In this document: positions 32,782 through 46,300 of the stretch, one piece after another
How the letters are laid out: every line of letters starts with the position of its first letter
How positions within the stretch are numbered: position 1 is the stretch's first letter
Assembly: GCA_030248195.1 (NCBI GenBank)
Contig: JASAND010026219.1
Location: 1-64,000 of the forward strand
Source of the DNA: Trissonchulus latispiculum
Lineage: Eukaryota > Nematoda > Enoplea > Enoplida > Ironidae
Direction: 5' to 3'
Length of the DNA stretch: 64,000 nt
Program-made: the position numbers and the translations under genes
The notes under the pieces: model-generated
Told to the model about the DNA's origin: nothing
What the model saw: the letters and a program-made list of their open reading frames with translations, nothing else
The model's database searches: none

Positions 32782-33789
32782 ATGCTGTCGCATTTAGAGA
32801 CTGGCGCCATGAATTCTGTACTCCCCAATTCCAGTATTCTGCTGTGGAATCGAAGTATCGAAGTGACCGTTTGGTTCCTGATTGTGGATATCTATGCCTT
32901 TATCAGTCTTATCAGTTACATATTTGTCATGCTAGTGATAGTGTATCATCGGAAGTCCAAATTCAACAGCAGCTTCTTTGCCCTAATTGTTAGTATGGGA
33001 TTTTGTGACATAGTTTGCCTCATAATTCACTTTACCCTACTGACCCCGTCAATTTATTTGGGTCAACGGGAGTTACCCCTGTCCTATATCACTGTTTGGG
33101 GGTTCCTCTGGGAGTGGTTTAACAACGCTTCTTCGACACACATACCTTTCGTTGCCCTTAATAGACTTATGGCTGTATACTATCCGAATACCTATGAAAG
33201 TTACTTCACACGAAATCGAATAACATGGATTCTTGGACTAAGTTATGCCTTGGACCTGGGAATAACCATTGCCTGTTATGCCTGTACTGGCTTACTCAAT
33301 GTCCCGGGGTTAACATATACCTTGAGCTATGAGCCAAGTTCCTGTGGCTTGAATACGGTTCGTACCCTTCAAATTGAAGACGCCGTTTTTACGACTACCT
33401 CTCTCATTCTAAATATGGCGATATTTCTAAGAGTCCGGCAAGTCGGTCAACGAGTAACTCATGGAAACAATTCACAGTGTAAAAAGGAACGAAAATTGCT
33501 TTTTCAATTTCTGTCAATCTACTTTTTCTACACTATGTTTAGCATTTCCTTTTGGGTTGTGGAATTTTTTGAAAAATATGCCGAAGTTGCAACGATGGAG
33601 ATAATTTTGACGACAGTCTTTACGATACATTCCTCCATAAACCCCTTCCTATTGTTGGGATTTGGGTCAGAAATGCAACAATTGGTGTTTGGTAGATGGC
33701 TTAAAGTGGCTCCTTCTGAGATTGGAGTGAAACCGTACTCCACGAACGGAGCACTGAAACTGCCACCGAAGCAAGATCAGGAGAAATAG
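32782..33789 (+). CDS. 7TM receptor, serpentine type, single exon
   Basis: 335 residues from ATG 32782 (an alternative is Met10). Two N-glycosylation sites (NSS, NRS) precede TM1. Hydrophobic segments lie at about 29-54, 63-87, 103-126, 147-170, 200-217, 238-262 and 273-294. The DRY position reads NRLMAVYYP and TM7 has SINPFLLLGF, so NPxxY becomes NPFLL. The NRL box and overall layout recall nematode serpentine (Srx-like) and related class-A receptors. Likely a chemosensory or peptide receptor in the plasma membrane; no ligand can be assigned. It starts 270 bp after the hAT-like element. Confidence 0.75.
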   Translation: MLSHLETGAMNSVLPNSSILLWNRSIEVTVWFLIVDIYAFISLISYIFVMLVIVYHRKSKFNSSFFALIVSMGFCDIVCLIIHFTLLTPSIYLGQRELPLSYITVWGFLWEWFNNASSTHIPFVALNRLMAVYYPNTYESYFTRNRITWILGLSYALDLGITIACYACTGLLNVPGLTYTLSYEPSSCGLNTVRTLQIEDAVFTTTSLILNMAIFLRVRQVGQRVTHGNNSQCKKERKLLFQFLSIYFFYTMFSISFWVVEFFEKYAEVATMEIILTTVFTIHSSINPFLLLGFGSEMQQLVFGRWLKVAPSEIGVKPYSTNGALKLPPKQDQEK

Positions 33790-35200
33790 AAAATCTTTAA
33801 TCTATTCCTGGAATGTTTTCTGTATAAGCGGAATTCAAGTTGAAGTTCAGTAGGATAGTAAATAAAATTGCAAAGTTACCTAATTTAAGCTTTCAGTGAT
33901 TCAACGGCCAACGGTTTATTCCACAAGTGTCTGCTGGAATTGTGCCTATTTACCGTTAAAACTAACAAGTTCAAATAGCCTTAGAAAAAATTTAGAAGGG
34001 GTATTGTACCTACTACAAAACTAGAAATTGGAATTGTGTCTTCTGCTATGAATTTAATCTTAACTTCATGTTTTGCACTTTGTATTGGCACAACAATACT
34101 CGCAAGCTCAAGCCATAAATCTCAACTAATGAACCCTGCTTGCTATTTACTTACAATCAACAATTTCTCCCGAGCCGAGTCGGAAAATTGCAACTCCGAG
34201 TTGACCCTAAAAACTTTAATCTATGTAAATTCCACTGCCATATTTCCTAACTTGTTAAAACAAAAAGCCAATAAAATCATGCAATTGATTTATTGTTTTT
34301 CAGTTTTCAACTTTACAGCTTAATTTCGAAAGCTCTTAGTTTTCAATTTCTTTCCTGGTTTACTTTAAATTTCTTCTTTAAAAAGCTGTCATTCTTTGAT
34401 TTCGATTATTTTCAGTATTTTCCTTTAAAAGAGGGCAGAAAATGCTAGTTAACTAGGTTCGGGAGGTAGCCAGCCAAAGGTTGGTGAAGGGTAAGTAAAA
34501 ATCTGGGGGGCAAAGTTAGTAAAATTTTGGGCGAATACCTCCTGGTGAAACCATGAGCCATGGCAGACGAAGAGACAGCCTGCCACAAATTTCATTAATA
34601 TCAGGCAATGGGTGTCTAAATCATCTGTTTATGCTTTAAATTGTTTCAGAAGCTGAAAACTGGACTTTTCTTGAAAGAAATGAAATTGAAACTGATATAT
34701 ATTATAGATTGTGCGCCCGACAGAAACTCGAACTGAAACAAGATTGAAACTCCGACTGAAACTATCTTGGATAGCCAACTAAAACCTGTTACTCATACAA
34801 AGCTTATACACAGTTCTGCCCGGCGCAGATAATAATAGCTTTTGAAGCACCAATCCAATTAAACCGCCCTTGGGCGATTTTCGGGGAGGGACCCTTTTTG
34901 GTTTTCTTCAATACAGATCGTTCATCGGATGCACCTGCAGAAAACTGGCACTGCTTGTTACCCCTACACTTTTACATTACCTTACATTTACATAGCTTAG
35001 TCAAAACTAGCAAACTTGTTTCCAAAAACATGGGCGTATATTTTGGGATGCATTTGGGATTCTACAATACATAGCCGATCCTGATAAAAACGCATTCGGA
35101 CTACCGCTTATTATACGGCAATCCGTACGTAACACCAAGAGAATCCTGGCGATATGGCAGAATAGCGTTCCCCCAAGAGTCCACGATTTTCTTCTATAAA
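33790..35200. other. No gene seen
   Basis: AT-rich; an ORF at 34036-34323 begins with a hydrophobic stretch but has no further coding character. Confidence 0.45.
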
Positions 35201-35772
35201 TAAGAAGAGTAAGCCACTAGAGGGCTCCTCTACTTGGCATTGCGTAACGGTGCTCCAAACACAATACGTGAATGTTCCCCCGTTTGGGGGGTCGACAGGT
35301 ATACCCCCATCCTCCGTTTGGTGGGGGGGGGGGGGCGGGGGGTAGCCGAAAGTGGTCCCCGATTGGAGGGAGGTACCCCAAAGTGGGCCCAGTTGGGGGA
35401 GGGGGGTCGCTGAAAGAGGTCCCCATTTGGGGGGGGGCGCTCAAGCAGGCTAAGTTTGGCTGATTCTGATTGGCTGTAGGCGACCCCCCCAAACGGGGAC
35501 CCATTTTCGAATAGAATAACTACCATAATCCTTTGCTAGACCCCCCCCCCCTCAAACTGAGGGGGGTTTCTGCAATCTGATTGGCTATTGGCTACCCCCA
35601 CCAAACGGAGACCTCTTTTTGGCTGCCCCTCCCCACCAAACGGAATGGGGGGGTATCCGCTGTCGATTTGGTCGACCCCCCCCCAAACGGGGGAACATTC
35701 GCGTATTGTGGCCGGAGCACCGTTACGCAATTCCAAGAAGAGAAGCTCTCTAGTGGCTTACTCTTCTTCTTA
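35201..35772. mobile_element. Foldback MITE with G/C-run interior
   Basis: Ends TAAGAAGAGTAAGCCACTAG and its near reverse complement; the arms include GCGTAACGGTGCTCC and GGAGCACCGTTACGC. Inside are pairs of CCCCAAACGG and CCGTTTGGGG blocks that can pair with each other many times over. Confidence 0.75.
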
Positions 35773-35849
35773 ATAATAGTGCAATTATGCACTATTGGTT
35801 ACCCCAATCAACTGCAAAAGGACATTTAAATCGTTTACTTCATCTCATC

Positions 35850-37142
35850 TTTATTCAAAATAAGCTGTAAAAAAAGGCAGACAAAACTTGTTGCAGCATG
35901 AAAACCGAAGTAAACAAAAACTGATGTACAAAATACAGGGCGAATAAAACAATGTTCGTTCAACACAAAAAACAAAATCGGAAATGGGGTATCATCAACC
36001 AAGCTTTCGACATTCAAAATTCTAATCAAGTTAATCTTAGCATTTCATCAGACTTAGTTACTCCCATCTTATTATAAGCTTGACTAGAAACGTATATACA
36101 ACAGAAACTAGCAATAAAACAGGCAGGTTACAGGATTAAAAAGAGTCTTTTTTATTTACATTAACTTAAGAGAAAACAAAATGTCCTAGTAGCATGCAGA
36201 ATCTAAATCAAATAAAGACGCAAGGACATTGGAAAGAATAGCACGCAACCTTACTAACAAAACAACCAGGTATAGCAAAGCCAGGTCCTGCAAACAGTGA
36301 CAGCATAACAGTTATATAAATCTTTTGCACGACCAAGTTTACTACGATACGGGACCTGACAAAATATATATACAGAGCATAGAATATAGCATTAATACAA
36401 AAAGGAGCGGGGACAAAACAAATCTTTAGAATAAACAGAAGGAATCATAAAAACTGTCGTACGCAGAATCTCACTGAGCCATCATCCAAACAAAACTTCC
36501 ATCTTCATATTTTGGCTGATCCTTTTCCCAGTTAAGATTTTGTTTCAGCGTACAGGGAACATTTTGTAACGGGTTGGATCTAACGAAATTCTGCGCATCG
36601 AGACACCGCTAGATCTCGTGCGCTACAAAAGCAGCCAGCACAGCACAGGCAAGACAACAAGTAAAGTCGTCTTGACCTTGACAAAGCCATAAAAACGGTA
36701 AGGCCAAACTTGTGCAGTAAAGTTACTATAATAGTTACTGTAACAACCATAGGCAATCGAGGAATGATACCACCAAACAGACACCAAAATTCTAGCAGGC
36801 TCACTCAGGCAGGGGACACAGAGTAGTCAACATCCACAAAAGCACTCTTGATGAAATAGAAAAAAAAGCGTCCTAGGGCAGATTAGGAGACGGCTGAAAT
36901 GAAAGATGAGCAATATGAAACAGTTAACACCACTTCGAATGAGTGGTACAGCACGACAGCGGGGGAAGTCTTTTACTTGTAGTCCATCCGCACACCATAA
37001 CAGCACCATCGTCCTCAGAATTATCAAATCGCATCGCATTGACGCCGTTAAAGCTATCCCAAAAAGACACAATAGAGGAAAGGGGGGGGGGGAGGGGAGG
37101 CGTAGCAGTGACCAAGACTACAGGAGAGTACGCATGAGAGTG
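35850..37142 (-). other. Probable 3' UTR of dystrophin
   Basis: Follows the stop codon at 37143. AATAAA signals on the minus strand occur at 36151-36156 and 35850-35855, so the transcript probably ends at one of these. No other gene is seen in this stretch. Confidence 0.45.
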
Positions 37143-37351
37143 TTACACTTTTTTGACAGCCGTTTCTTTGTGTAGTAGGCCATTTGTGGACTGATTTCTT
37201 TGACCGCCTACATCATCATCATCATCATCATCATCCAAATGCTCATCGTCAGAGGTGACAGCTGTTACAAAGGATCCCATGGCCCGGCCCACGTCCTCGG
37301 CCATGGACAGCAGGTCGGTCACGTGAGCACCGGTCCGGTCCGGACCACCTT
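37143..37351 (-). CDS. Dys: Dystrophin last exon: acidic C-terminus
   Basis: Acceptor TTTCAG; phase 1 in, TAA at 37145-37143. A conserved helix ([20 protein letters not shown]) is followed by eight Asp in a row, coded by a GAT repeat, and a short tail ending KETAVKKV. Confidence 0.88.
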
Positions 37352-40300
37352 CTGAAATAAAAAAGGGGCAATCGAAAAATCGAAAAATCATCAAACTCTG
37401 ATACTATGCAACAACAAACAATGGATAAGAGTTGACAAATCAATTTGATAAAATAAAAAAATTATATGTACATATGTATGTAGCACAATGTCTGTTTAGG
37501 TTTGAGTTTGTACTGTAATAATTACAAAAAAAGGTAACAATTTTTGCATAATACAAACAAATCAAGGTTTTGCCTGTTGTTTCCTATGTTCTTTGCATCA
37601 TGATAATGCATATTGCCAGAAACTGATACATACATGTGCTTGAAGGTGCAGTAAATACCTGCAAATATACTATTCTCTAAAGCACGAAATCGAAAAAAAC
37701 ACAAAAGATGTCCAAAAAGAAAACAAAATCCCACCGGAGGTGGAAAATTTGTTAAACTTTTTTGGACATACCATGTGGAGATTCCGGTAGCGGATGTCCA
37801 TTGTGATGTAGGAGAGTTGAGGGTGGGACCGGTCCAAGACCACCGCTTCTAGAGAGGGACGTGTAGCCAGAGGATGGGGGTCCAGGGGATCCCACCAAAG
37901 GGAGCGGGGGTCCAGCCCCAGGACTGAGGGCCAAGCCGACACCACTCCCGGGTTCACTTCCATTCTAAAACGACATGTCCAAAACAAATTACTTCACCTT
38001 AAAATCAATCCACTAGTCATCTAATTTTGATTAAATCAGGTTTAAGATGATCATATATATAATGTACTAGAAAATAGCTGAAGGATAATTTTACATCTCG
38101 CCCTTAGACGACAAATAAGCAAGTCCTGACGAGTAAGAAAACCTATGACACCAAAAAGGTGGTGTAAACAACGATTCCACGAAAAAAAGAAGACAGCAAT
38201 TTTCAGGGAAAAAAACAGCAACATCTTCCCAAAGTGCATACAAACCTCATCAATGATCTGTCGAATTCGGAGCAACTGGGCTTCCAACTGCTTGTTGTGA
38301 TCTTCTAGGACGCCCATTCGCGCCTCCAGGCGAGCCTTGTGCTTTCGCAGGGCCCGTGCCTCTTTCAGCATCTCCGCTTCGCTCATGTCCTCAGAGGTGG
38401 AGCCACTGCCCAAGGGTGGCTGAGTTGCAGACCGGGGCAGGGTCCCACCGCCCCCCAGAATCGGTGACATAGTGCCGGGCGCAGGATAGGCCGGAAATGA
38501 GGTCCCATTCATGACGGTGGGATCCGCAGCGTGCAGACTGCGCAGTCGTTCATATTCGTCGGTGAGAACCCTGAAGGACAGACAGAAAGCACGCGGGAAA
38601 TTATCTTGTTTTATCAATCCATCTAACACAACATGTTTTTATGCCAATATGACTTATAAACAATGCATAAGCAACGCCTACGTTATTATCATTCGAAAGA
38701 AATGATGAGAAAACGCCTCTACAGTGCAAAGTCAGTGTCGCACTTAAACAAAGGATTAGACTCTGCAGCAGAACAGCAAGGGAGCCAATGGTCACCCGCC
38801 ACAGCTGAACAGTTTACATCGTTTTGTCTCTCTCTCTAGTAAATCCACAAAAGCAAACATGAGCATGTCAGTCATCTACGTCAAAACATTGCCACTTTGT
38901 ATCTGAGCCCTCGCCCCCCCACCCTCCAGTGAAATCCCAGATCTCACTAGGTAACTAACTTATTCTCATCCTCCAGCTGGCGGACAATGGCCTCCAGCTC
39001 TTCCTTCTGAACTCCATCGATGGCTGAAACGATCTGGAGCGGAGAGCGCGGGGTGCCGGGCGAGGGCTGGGAGCCCAGGGTGGCGCTGTAGGAAGCGATC
39101 AGGTGATGTTCGTCCTCTGTAGACCACCCGTCGTCCGAGGACAGGGTAGTGGTGCCGCCCCCGCCGGTACCAGTGGACCGGTCCAGTTCACCAAGTCTGC
39201 AATCAACAGCAGGAAAAAACATCGTTCTTTTAAACCTTATTTTAGGAACAGATTTCGTTGGTCAGCGCACAGAGCAGCAAGATAACTTTAAACCAGAGGA
39301 ATAAGACGAAAATCAAAACAAGCTCTAATATTAACATTAAAAGAAACGGATGATCTTCGACGAAGTAAATAATCATGTGACCAAAGTTGCATTGGAAAAA
39401 AAGACTAAGCAATTGAACCTAATTACACAAAATGAAAACAGAGTAAAGCATTAAAGACTCGATAAATGCAGAGAGAGACACACACACACACCTTAGTGAG
39501 TATTGTTCCATTTTTGAGTGAATGTCGGCTGTCAACGGGTTGTTGGGAGTGCTGCTTCGACTCTCCAAGGGTTCGCCCTCGTAGACGGATTCTACCGGAA
39601 GATAGCCCAGTCGCGGATGCTTCTGCCAATACTTTTTCCCCTTGAATTTGTTGCGAACCATACGACTGAAATCCCGCACGTCTTCACCGCTGGTCGACTA
39701 CAAAATCCAGAATATTATTAAAAAAGGAAAACCAAAAAATCAAAAAACAATAAAAAACAACTCCAAATACGTAAACTGAAATTACGAACATTAGATTTGA
39801 TTGATTTTTTATAAAAACTCAGAAAATATATTAAAACAGTAAAACAAATCCAAAAATTTTAAATTCCAGATTAAGATTTGATTGTTATTGTAAAAAACTA
39901 CAGCATTTCCATTTTTCATCTACTTGTCTTGGGAACATGTCATTTATACTGCTAACCATGCAAGGAGAGACGAACTACTAACCGCAATGCAATATTCCTG
40001 CATAGGATGAGAGAGTTTATGACTCTTGGCCTTTCGTTGTGAAAAGAAGCAGTTTTGGCACATGTCAAAGTTGAAGCATTTCAAGCACCGGTATCTGTAA
40101 AAACAGAAAGCAAACCGGTTAAACACATTCTACCCTAAAAAGTTGCTGTTTGCAAAGATCGTAGACTCACAGAGTAATCACTTCTTTCTGAAAGTTAAGT
40201 CAAACCTCACGTCTGTAACTTACAAAACAAGCAAAAGGCAGTTTAAAGTCTGTATGCAGTAGCAAAGCAAGCATAAAAGTGATAAGTTAATACCAAAATT

Positions 40301-43300
40301 CACATTTGCAAGCACTGACACTATAAGGGAATATAGTCAAATATTTCAAGACAGTGCAAAAACAGTCAAACTTCCATCATTATACTAATGTCTCCAGTTC
40401 AGCAAAGCACAATTCAAGACACTACAGCACCTGCGACCCGAAAAATTCGTTTTTCTGGCCGGAATTTCGACAAAATTCGAAGTTTACCGAAGTCCCAGAA
40501 CGGGATACATCTTGCAGACATTGCATTTGGCCTGATGTTTGACTGTTTCGGCTGCTGCGAGGCGATGCATTACGGGCAGCCAGACCAGACTTTGTGGCTC
40601 ACACTTCAGCCAGCCTAGGTACTGGTCAAGACTCAGTTCCTGCGGATAGCCGGCCTACAAGAAAGTATATAGAAACTATAGGTCAAAGCAAGAGTTTATA
40701 ATACCAAGAGTAAGACACTCAGCTCTTCCTAATAGAATAAGCTTGCAAGATGCTCGAAACATTAAAGCCGAAATCTCGGGGGGGGGGGGCTTCTCAGCAT
40801 GTAAACATAACGCTGACATTTTTAAAAACGGGCGTTTTCGACAAACTAAATACCATAACTTGAGCTAGGAAAATCGTACAGCAATAATTTTTATACATTA
40901 TGTTGCGTAGAACGAGATCTTTTTAACGATATAAAAATTACATAGTTCGGTTAGGGCAGTCCCTCATAAATTCAGCAACAACGTAAGGCATTTCCAAGAA
41001 ATGATGAAATTCTCAGAATTTTCGAGGCAAGGATGCTTTATTACCGGTTTTGTAAGAGATTACCTAAAGCTAACTACATAATTTTTACATCATTAAAAAG
41101 ATCTCGTTCTACGCAACATAATGATATAAGAATTATTTCTGTACGATTTTCCTAGCTCAAGTTATAGTATTTAATTTGTCGAAAACGCCCGTTTTTAAAA
41201 AATGTCAGCGTTATATGTTTACATGCTGAGAAGCCCCCCCCGAGATTTCGGCTTTAATGTTTCGAGCATCTTGCAAGCTTATTCTATTAGGAAGAGCTGA
41301 GTGTCTTACTCTTGGTATTATAAACTATTGGTCAAAGTAATTTTAATTTTAAACAAATTTAAATTAGCTAAAAATAATCATAGGGCTGTCACACAAGACA
41401 CTTGAAGAAACAACTGGAATAGCACAGATGAATATTTTAGTTAGTTCCAGCAGAGATATTCAAGTGAATCGTCAATTAATACAGCCTACACGAGGGTAAC
41501 ACAGTATACTAAAGCATTAACTCAGAAACCTATATAAATTATATAGAACAGTGTACCCCTTCAAAGCAGCTGCGAACGCTGGGCTCAATGTTGGTCCCGC
41601 CGAAGGCCGCCACTTCACCAAAGAACTTGGGAATCTTAAACATACAAACAACTTTTTTCAAATTAATTCATTCCTATTTTGCTTTTTTCAATTATTCATT
41701 TCTAAGAGTGACACTGAAAGCTACGCAAGCGTTTGTGCATTTGCGATATTTTTAATAATCAATTATATACTATGTATATACCAAAATCAATCAGTTAGTT
41801 ACTACATTTTTAAGTACATAATTTTTCCACCTGAACACAATCATAGAGCAACAGGGCCAGCTTCTTTTGATCTAGTCCGCTTCCAGTTGCCGAAACTTGT
41901 CGGAAAAGGTCTAAAAAAGATTAAAGAAATAAAATAAAACATAAATAAAATAACAAAATACTCAACATTTAAAAATTTCAATTACCACAATGATCCAAAC
42001 CAGTACAGCCAGTACTACGCTAACCGTACTCGAACAGTGTCCAAACTCACACTTATACTTTTCCTCCAGATGAGCTTTACAGAGGAGAGTTAAGGCCACC
42101 TTAAAGGATAGGACTCGTATGCAGCCGGATCTTGACCTAAAATACAGGCAGACAATGCATACAAACTTAAAAATTAATAAATAGGAAAGAACGCAAAAAC
42201 CTACAAAAGACGTACTTATTTTTGAAGTGAACAAGCAAACCAGTGCACATACTGTGATTCGATTGAGCCTTGACCGAACACAACTCAAAGCTAAGTTAAA
42301 CTTTGCTAAAACCAAGAGTACATAATAACTAAGAGTGTGTGTGACAAGCGTAACATTCTTAGTTATTAGGCTTGGGGACATGATCTGCACGATAACGGCT
42401 GACCCACCCCACAAATTAGACCCCAGTGACCCCCCCACAAATGAGTTCCTAGTACACATTTGTGTACCATCACTCGCTTGTATGTTTATATGTTGAAGCT
42501 CAAAAGTGGCCAGCTGCTGACAGAACGTTTTTAGCTTCAACATATAAACATACAAACGAGTGATGGTACACAAATGTGTACTAGGTATTCATTTGTGGGG
42601 GGGGGGGTCACTGGGGTCTAATTTGTGGGGGGGGTCAGCCGTTATCGTGCAGATCACGTCCCCAAGCCTAATAACTAAGAGTGTGACGCTTGTCACGCTC
42701 TTAGTTATTATGCACTCTTGCTAAAACTAAGTAACTCATCTCATGACGTTGTGTGTTAAAGTGTAATAGTGAAAAAACGTCTGTGAATGTGAAAAAGTTG
42801 TTAAGCGAAAGCGTTAGTCCGAAACAGGAGAGAGCCAATGGGAGCGATGAGCGCTCTTATACAAAGAGAACTGATCTCTCTCTCTCTCTGCCTCCAGTAC
42901 ACATAGTTGTCCAATGCTTGTCCCCGCTCCCCGTCCCAATGAAAATGGTCAGCTTACGGGTCATAGACATTGAGGAGAAAGTTGAGACAGAGATCGATCA
43001 GCTGTGCGGGAGCCAGGACCAGACTGGGTCGCTCCTTCTGCAGATGGTCGTAGATGGACAGAAGGGCCATGACCATTTCCCCCACATCCAACAGCTTGTC
43101 ATTCACGTCACGAATCTTGTGCTGTTCAAAGATACGCACGGCCTCATGCAGGCTGAGCAGGTCCACTGCAATACAGGAAAGTTAACAAATATATAACAAA
43201 ACATGTGAAAAATGGCAGTCCTAAAAACCTGAAAAGTGGCCAAAAACAATAAGTTTTGTAAAGATATCTGTGTCTGAATTCTTTTATGACACACCTTTGC

Positions 43301-46300
43301 ATTCCACCCTCGGACACAGCTACACAGTGATGTAAATTATCTGTATTTGAGCACAAATAAACCAGTATAATTCAGTGCTTAAAAATTCCCACAAATAGGT
43401 CATGCTTTTGTAGGCTACAGCCAGGGACATATCCAGGATTTTAAAAGGGGGGTGGGGGCTAATTTAAAGAGGAGGGTCCACAGCTAAATCATTCCAAAAA
43501 TGGCCAAATATCCATTAAAAATAGCTAGAAATTTTATTTTTCTCCAAAAAAAGGGTCCAGACACACCCAGCCCCTGGCTATAATCTCTGGTATATAAAAT
43601 TTTTTATACATAAACTTACAGCACAGCTTTTTCTGGAGCGCTCTCAGTTTCATGGCAGTTCGATAGGCGGAAAATTTCACCTCATTAAAATCGCATAGTT
43701 GAGCCATGAGCTCCATCATTTTCGGATGGTCCCAAGTGGTTTCTCGAGTTGAGTGACTGAAAAAAAGCTGGGCAATAAAAAAGAAAATAGAAGGCTAAGC
43801 AAAAGTAGAACAAATAGGAAAAATACAAACATATCAACCAAAACCGGGCATGTTATGAGATTTAAGAAATTGCTTTAAGCTCACTTTACGTAGTAAGGAA
43901 CACGATTAGAGGAGATATGCCTTTCCCACGGTTTGGACACCGATTCTAAAAATAAAATTATTTCGAAAATAAAAAACAAAGACAATACAATGTAGGTAAT
44001 GAAAATATTTTCTGCAAGGTCCTGTTAAAGTAATTAGCAGATAAACCCGGGCTCAAATGAACATCTACTCACGACACAGAACTTTCAAGAAAGGCAGCCA
44101 CGACCAAACAATACATTTCCAATAGCTAAATAAATTTCTACTATTCATTATCTGAATTTACTATCTGTATAATCAAGAGTACATAATACATAAGAATGTG
44201 TATGTGCTCTTCAAAGAAATTCGCACGCTATCTTTATGTGTTAAAGCTCAAAAACACAACTACTCAGTTGGTTCAATGTGCGTCTGTTGCGAGCTTTAAT
44301 CAATTCCATAGGAAAAACAAGATCTAAAAAAACCGAAACAAAATTCTAAAGTGACACTTTTGGCCAGAATTACCGGCCAGAAAATGCTGCGAGGACGGCC
44401 CAAAATCACGAAGGGCATTTTCCAGGCCTGTAACGCGCTGTTTGAGGGCCAGCTCAATCTGCCGGTATCGACTGTTGAGACTGTCCAGCAGTTCGGTGGC
44501 GGACGGAGACAGGGACACATTCTCGGCCAGGAGGCGACTGGAATGGTCGTTCACCTCTTCCACCTTGCGACGCAGTGGCAGCAGCTGATGCTCAAAGTTC
44601 TGCAAAAAACAAACAAGACACGACATAACTTGACGTTGAAGCTGAAAAAACACAACTGCAACAACAGACAAGACAAGAAATTAATTACATGCCGCCCTCA
44701 GGAACTGGAAAAATTGATACAGTAATTAAGTAATTAAGTAGTGATCAATTAATAAATGTGATGGTGTGGGGGTGACACACTTCTATACAATATGTGAGGA
44801 GAGGACTAGTTTTAAAAATGCCAAGTATGGGAAAGCAAAGCAAAGATAACCACTGTACTTTAGCCTGATCATAGTGAGTCTGCAACTGATCCAAATGGAC
44901 GTCCTTGACCGGGGTCCAGCTACGACGAGCCCCCTCCACCTCCCTCAGGGACGTATTGGCCTCTTTGGCTGCCTTGTCAAACAGGGTCATCTTCTGAAAA
45001 ATGAAAAAGCAGACAAACTGAAGAAATATAACCATCTTTGAATGTTCTGGCAAATTTCGAGCGCAAATGTTCGAAATAATCAACAATAACACAAGTAATT
45101 AAAATGCTCCTCCGGAGCATGAAAAAGTAATATGGGTGGTGGTGAGGTTGTAAAATCAAGAGAGGACTAGTCTTAAAAATGCTTAATATGGGGCTAGGTT
45201 CAAAAAAAGAAGAGGACTAGGTTGTGGGCGAATTAATATGGGCACAGCTTCGCCGAGCAACCCATATTCGCGGACTGAAGAAGTTATACACATACACAAA
45301 CGTATACCAGTGTTCAGATTTAGTTACGGTGCGTAAATAATATATACAACTCTGATTAACGAGTTTTAATGGAAGCAAACATTTCTTTCAACAAACTCTT
45401 AATATTAGTGTGCATTTTAACCATTTATAAGAAAAGCCTATATTTCAACAATAATTTCAGGACTCTCCGACGATCTTCTATTTCCATTGAACCGCTAGCT
45501 TTACAATCGTAGCCTTGATTTTTTCTCGTTGGTTGCCGTTGTCCAGCACAACCAAATTACTATATAGTTTACGTATATATACCTAGCTAATCTAACTTTT
45601 TATCAAGCAACTTGCAGCGATTGTTGAACTGCTGGAATTGTTGTTATTGCCGACATTAATCGCTTTGTATATATATGACAATCGCCATGGCGAAGCGTGA
45701 AAGCCCGCGAATATGGGTTGCTCGGCGAAGCTGTGCCCATATTAATTCGCCCACAACCTAGTCCTCTTCTTTTTTTGAACCTAGCCCCATATTAAGCATT
45801 TTTAAGACTAGTCCTCTCTTGATTTTACAACCTCACCACCACCCATATTACTTTTTCATGCTCCGGAGGAGCATTTTAATTACTTGTCCTTCTGTCGTTT
45901 TAAAGGTTCCCTTTCCAGTTGTGTGCTTACTTATATAAGGAGCTTGAAAAATGCCTTAGGCAATTTGCATGCAAAATTTTAGCCTTCCAGCTATCTCCAG
46001 CAGCTTGAACCGGGAACAGCTTCAACTTTGAACCAGTTGAACTAGATCTGGTCAGCCATGGGTCGCCTCAAAAGTCCTCAAAAGCACAAAAGTCGCCTCG
46101 CCAAGGGCTTTCATTTGATACCAAACGTGACTTTTGAAGACTTTCATTTTTGACCCACACCGGACCCACTGTGGGTGGGGCACCCATCCACAAGTCGGTG
46201 GGGCCACTTTTCGTGGGTGGTATAATGACAAAAGTTGATCGCCTCGCCAAGGGCTTTCATTTGATACCCAACTTGACCACTTTTGAAGACTTTCATTTTT

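Noticed and set aside
34036..34323. ORF with a signal-peptide-like start
   Set aside because: No further coding character, no splice context and no family.
37081..37140. CRISPR-like or coding signal in G-run sequence
   Set aside because: Only a homopolymer tract next to the stop codon; no spaced repeats anywhere in the window form a CRISPR array.
45900..46045. Open stretch on the minus strand with a GTAAGC donor, considered as the missing dystrophin exon
   Set aside because: The frame that would fit phase 0 ends in TAA at the donor, and the peptide does not resemble a spectrin repeat.
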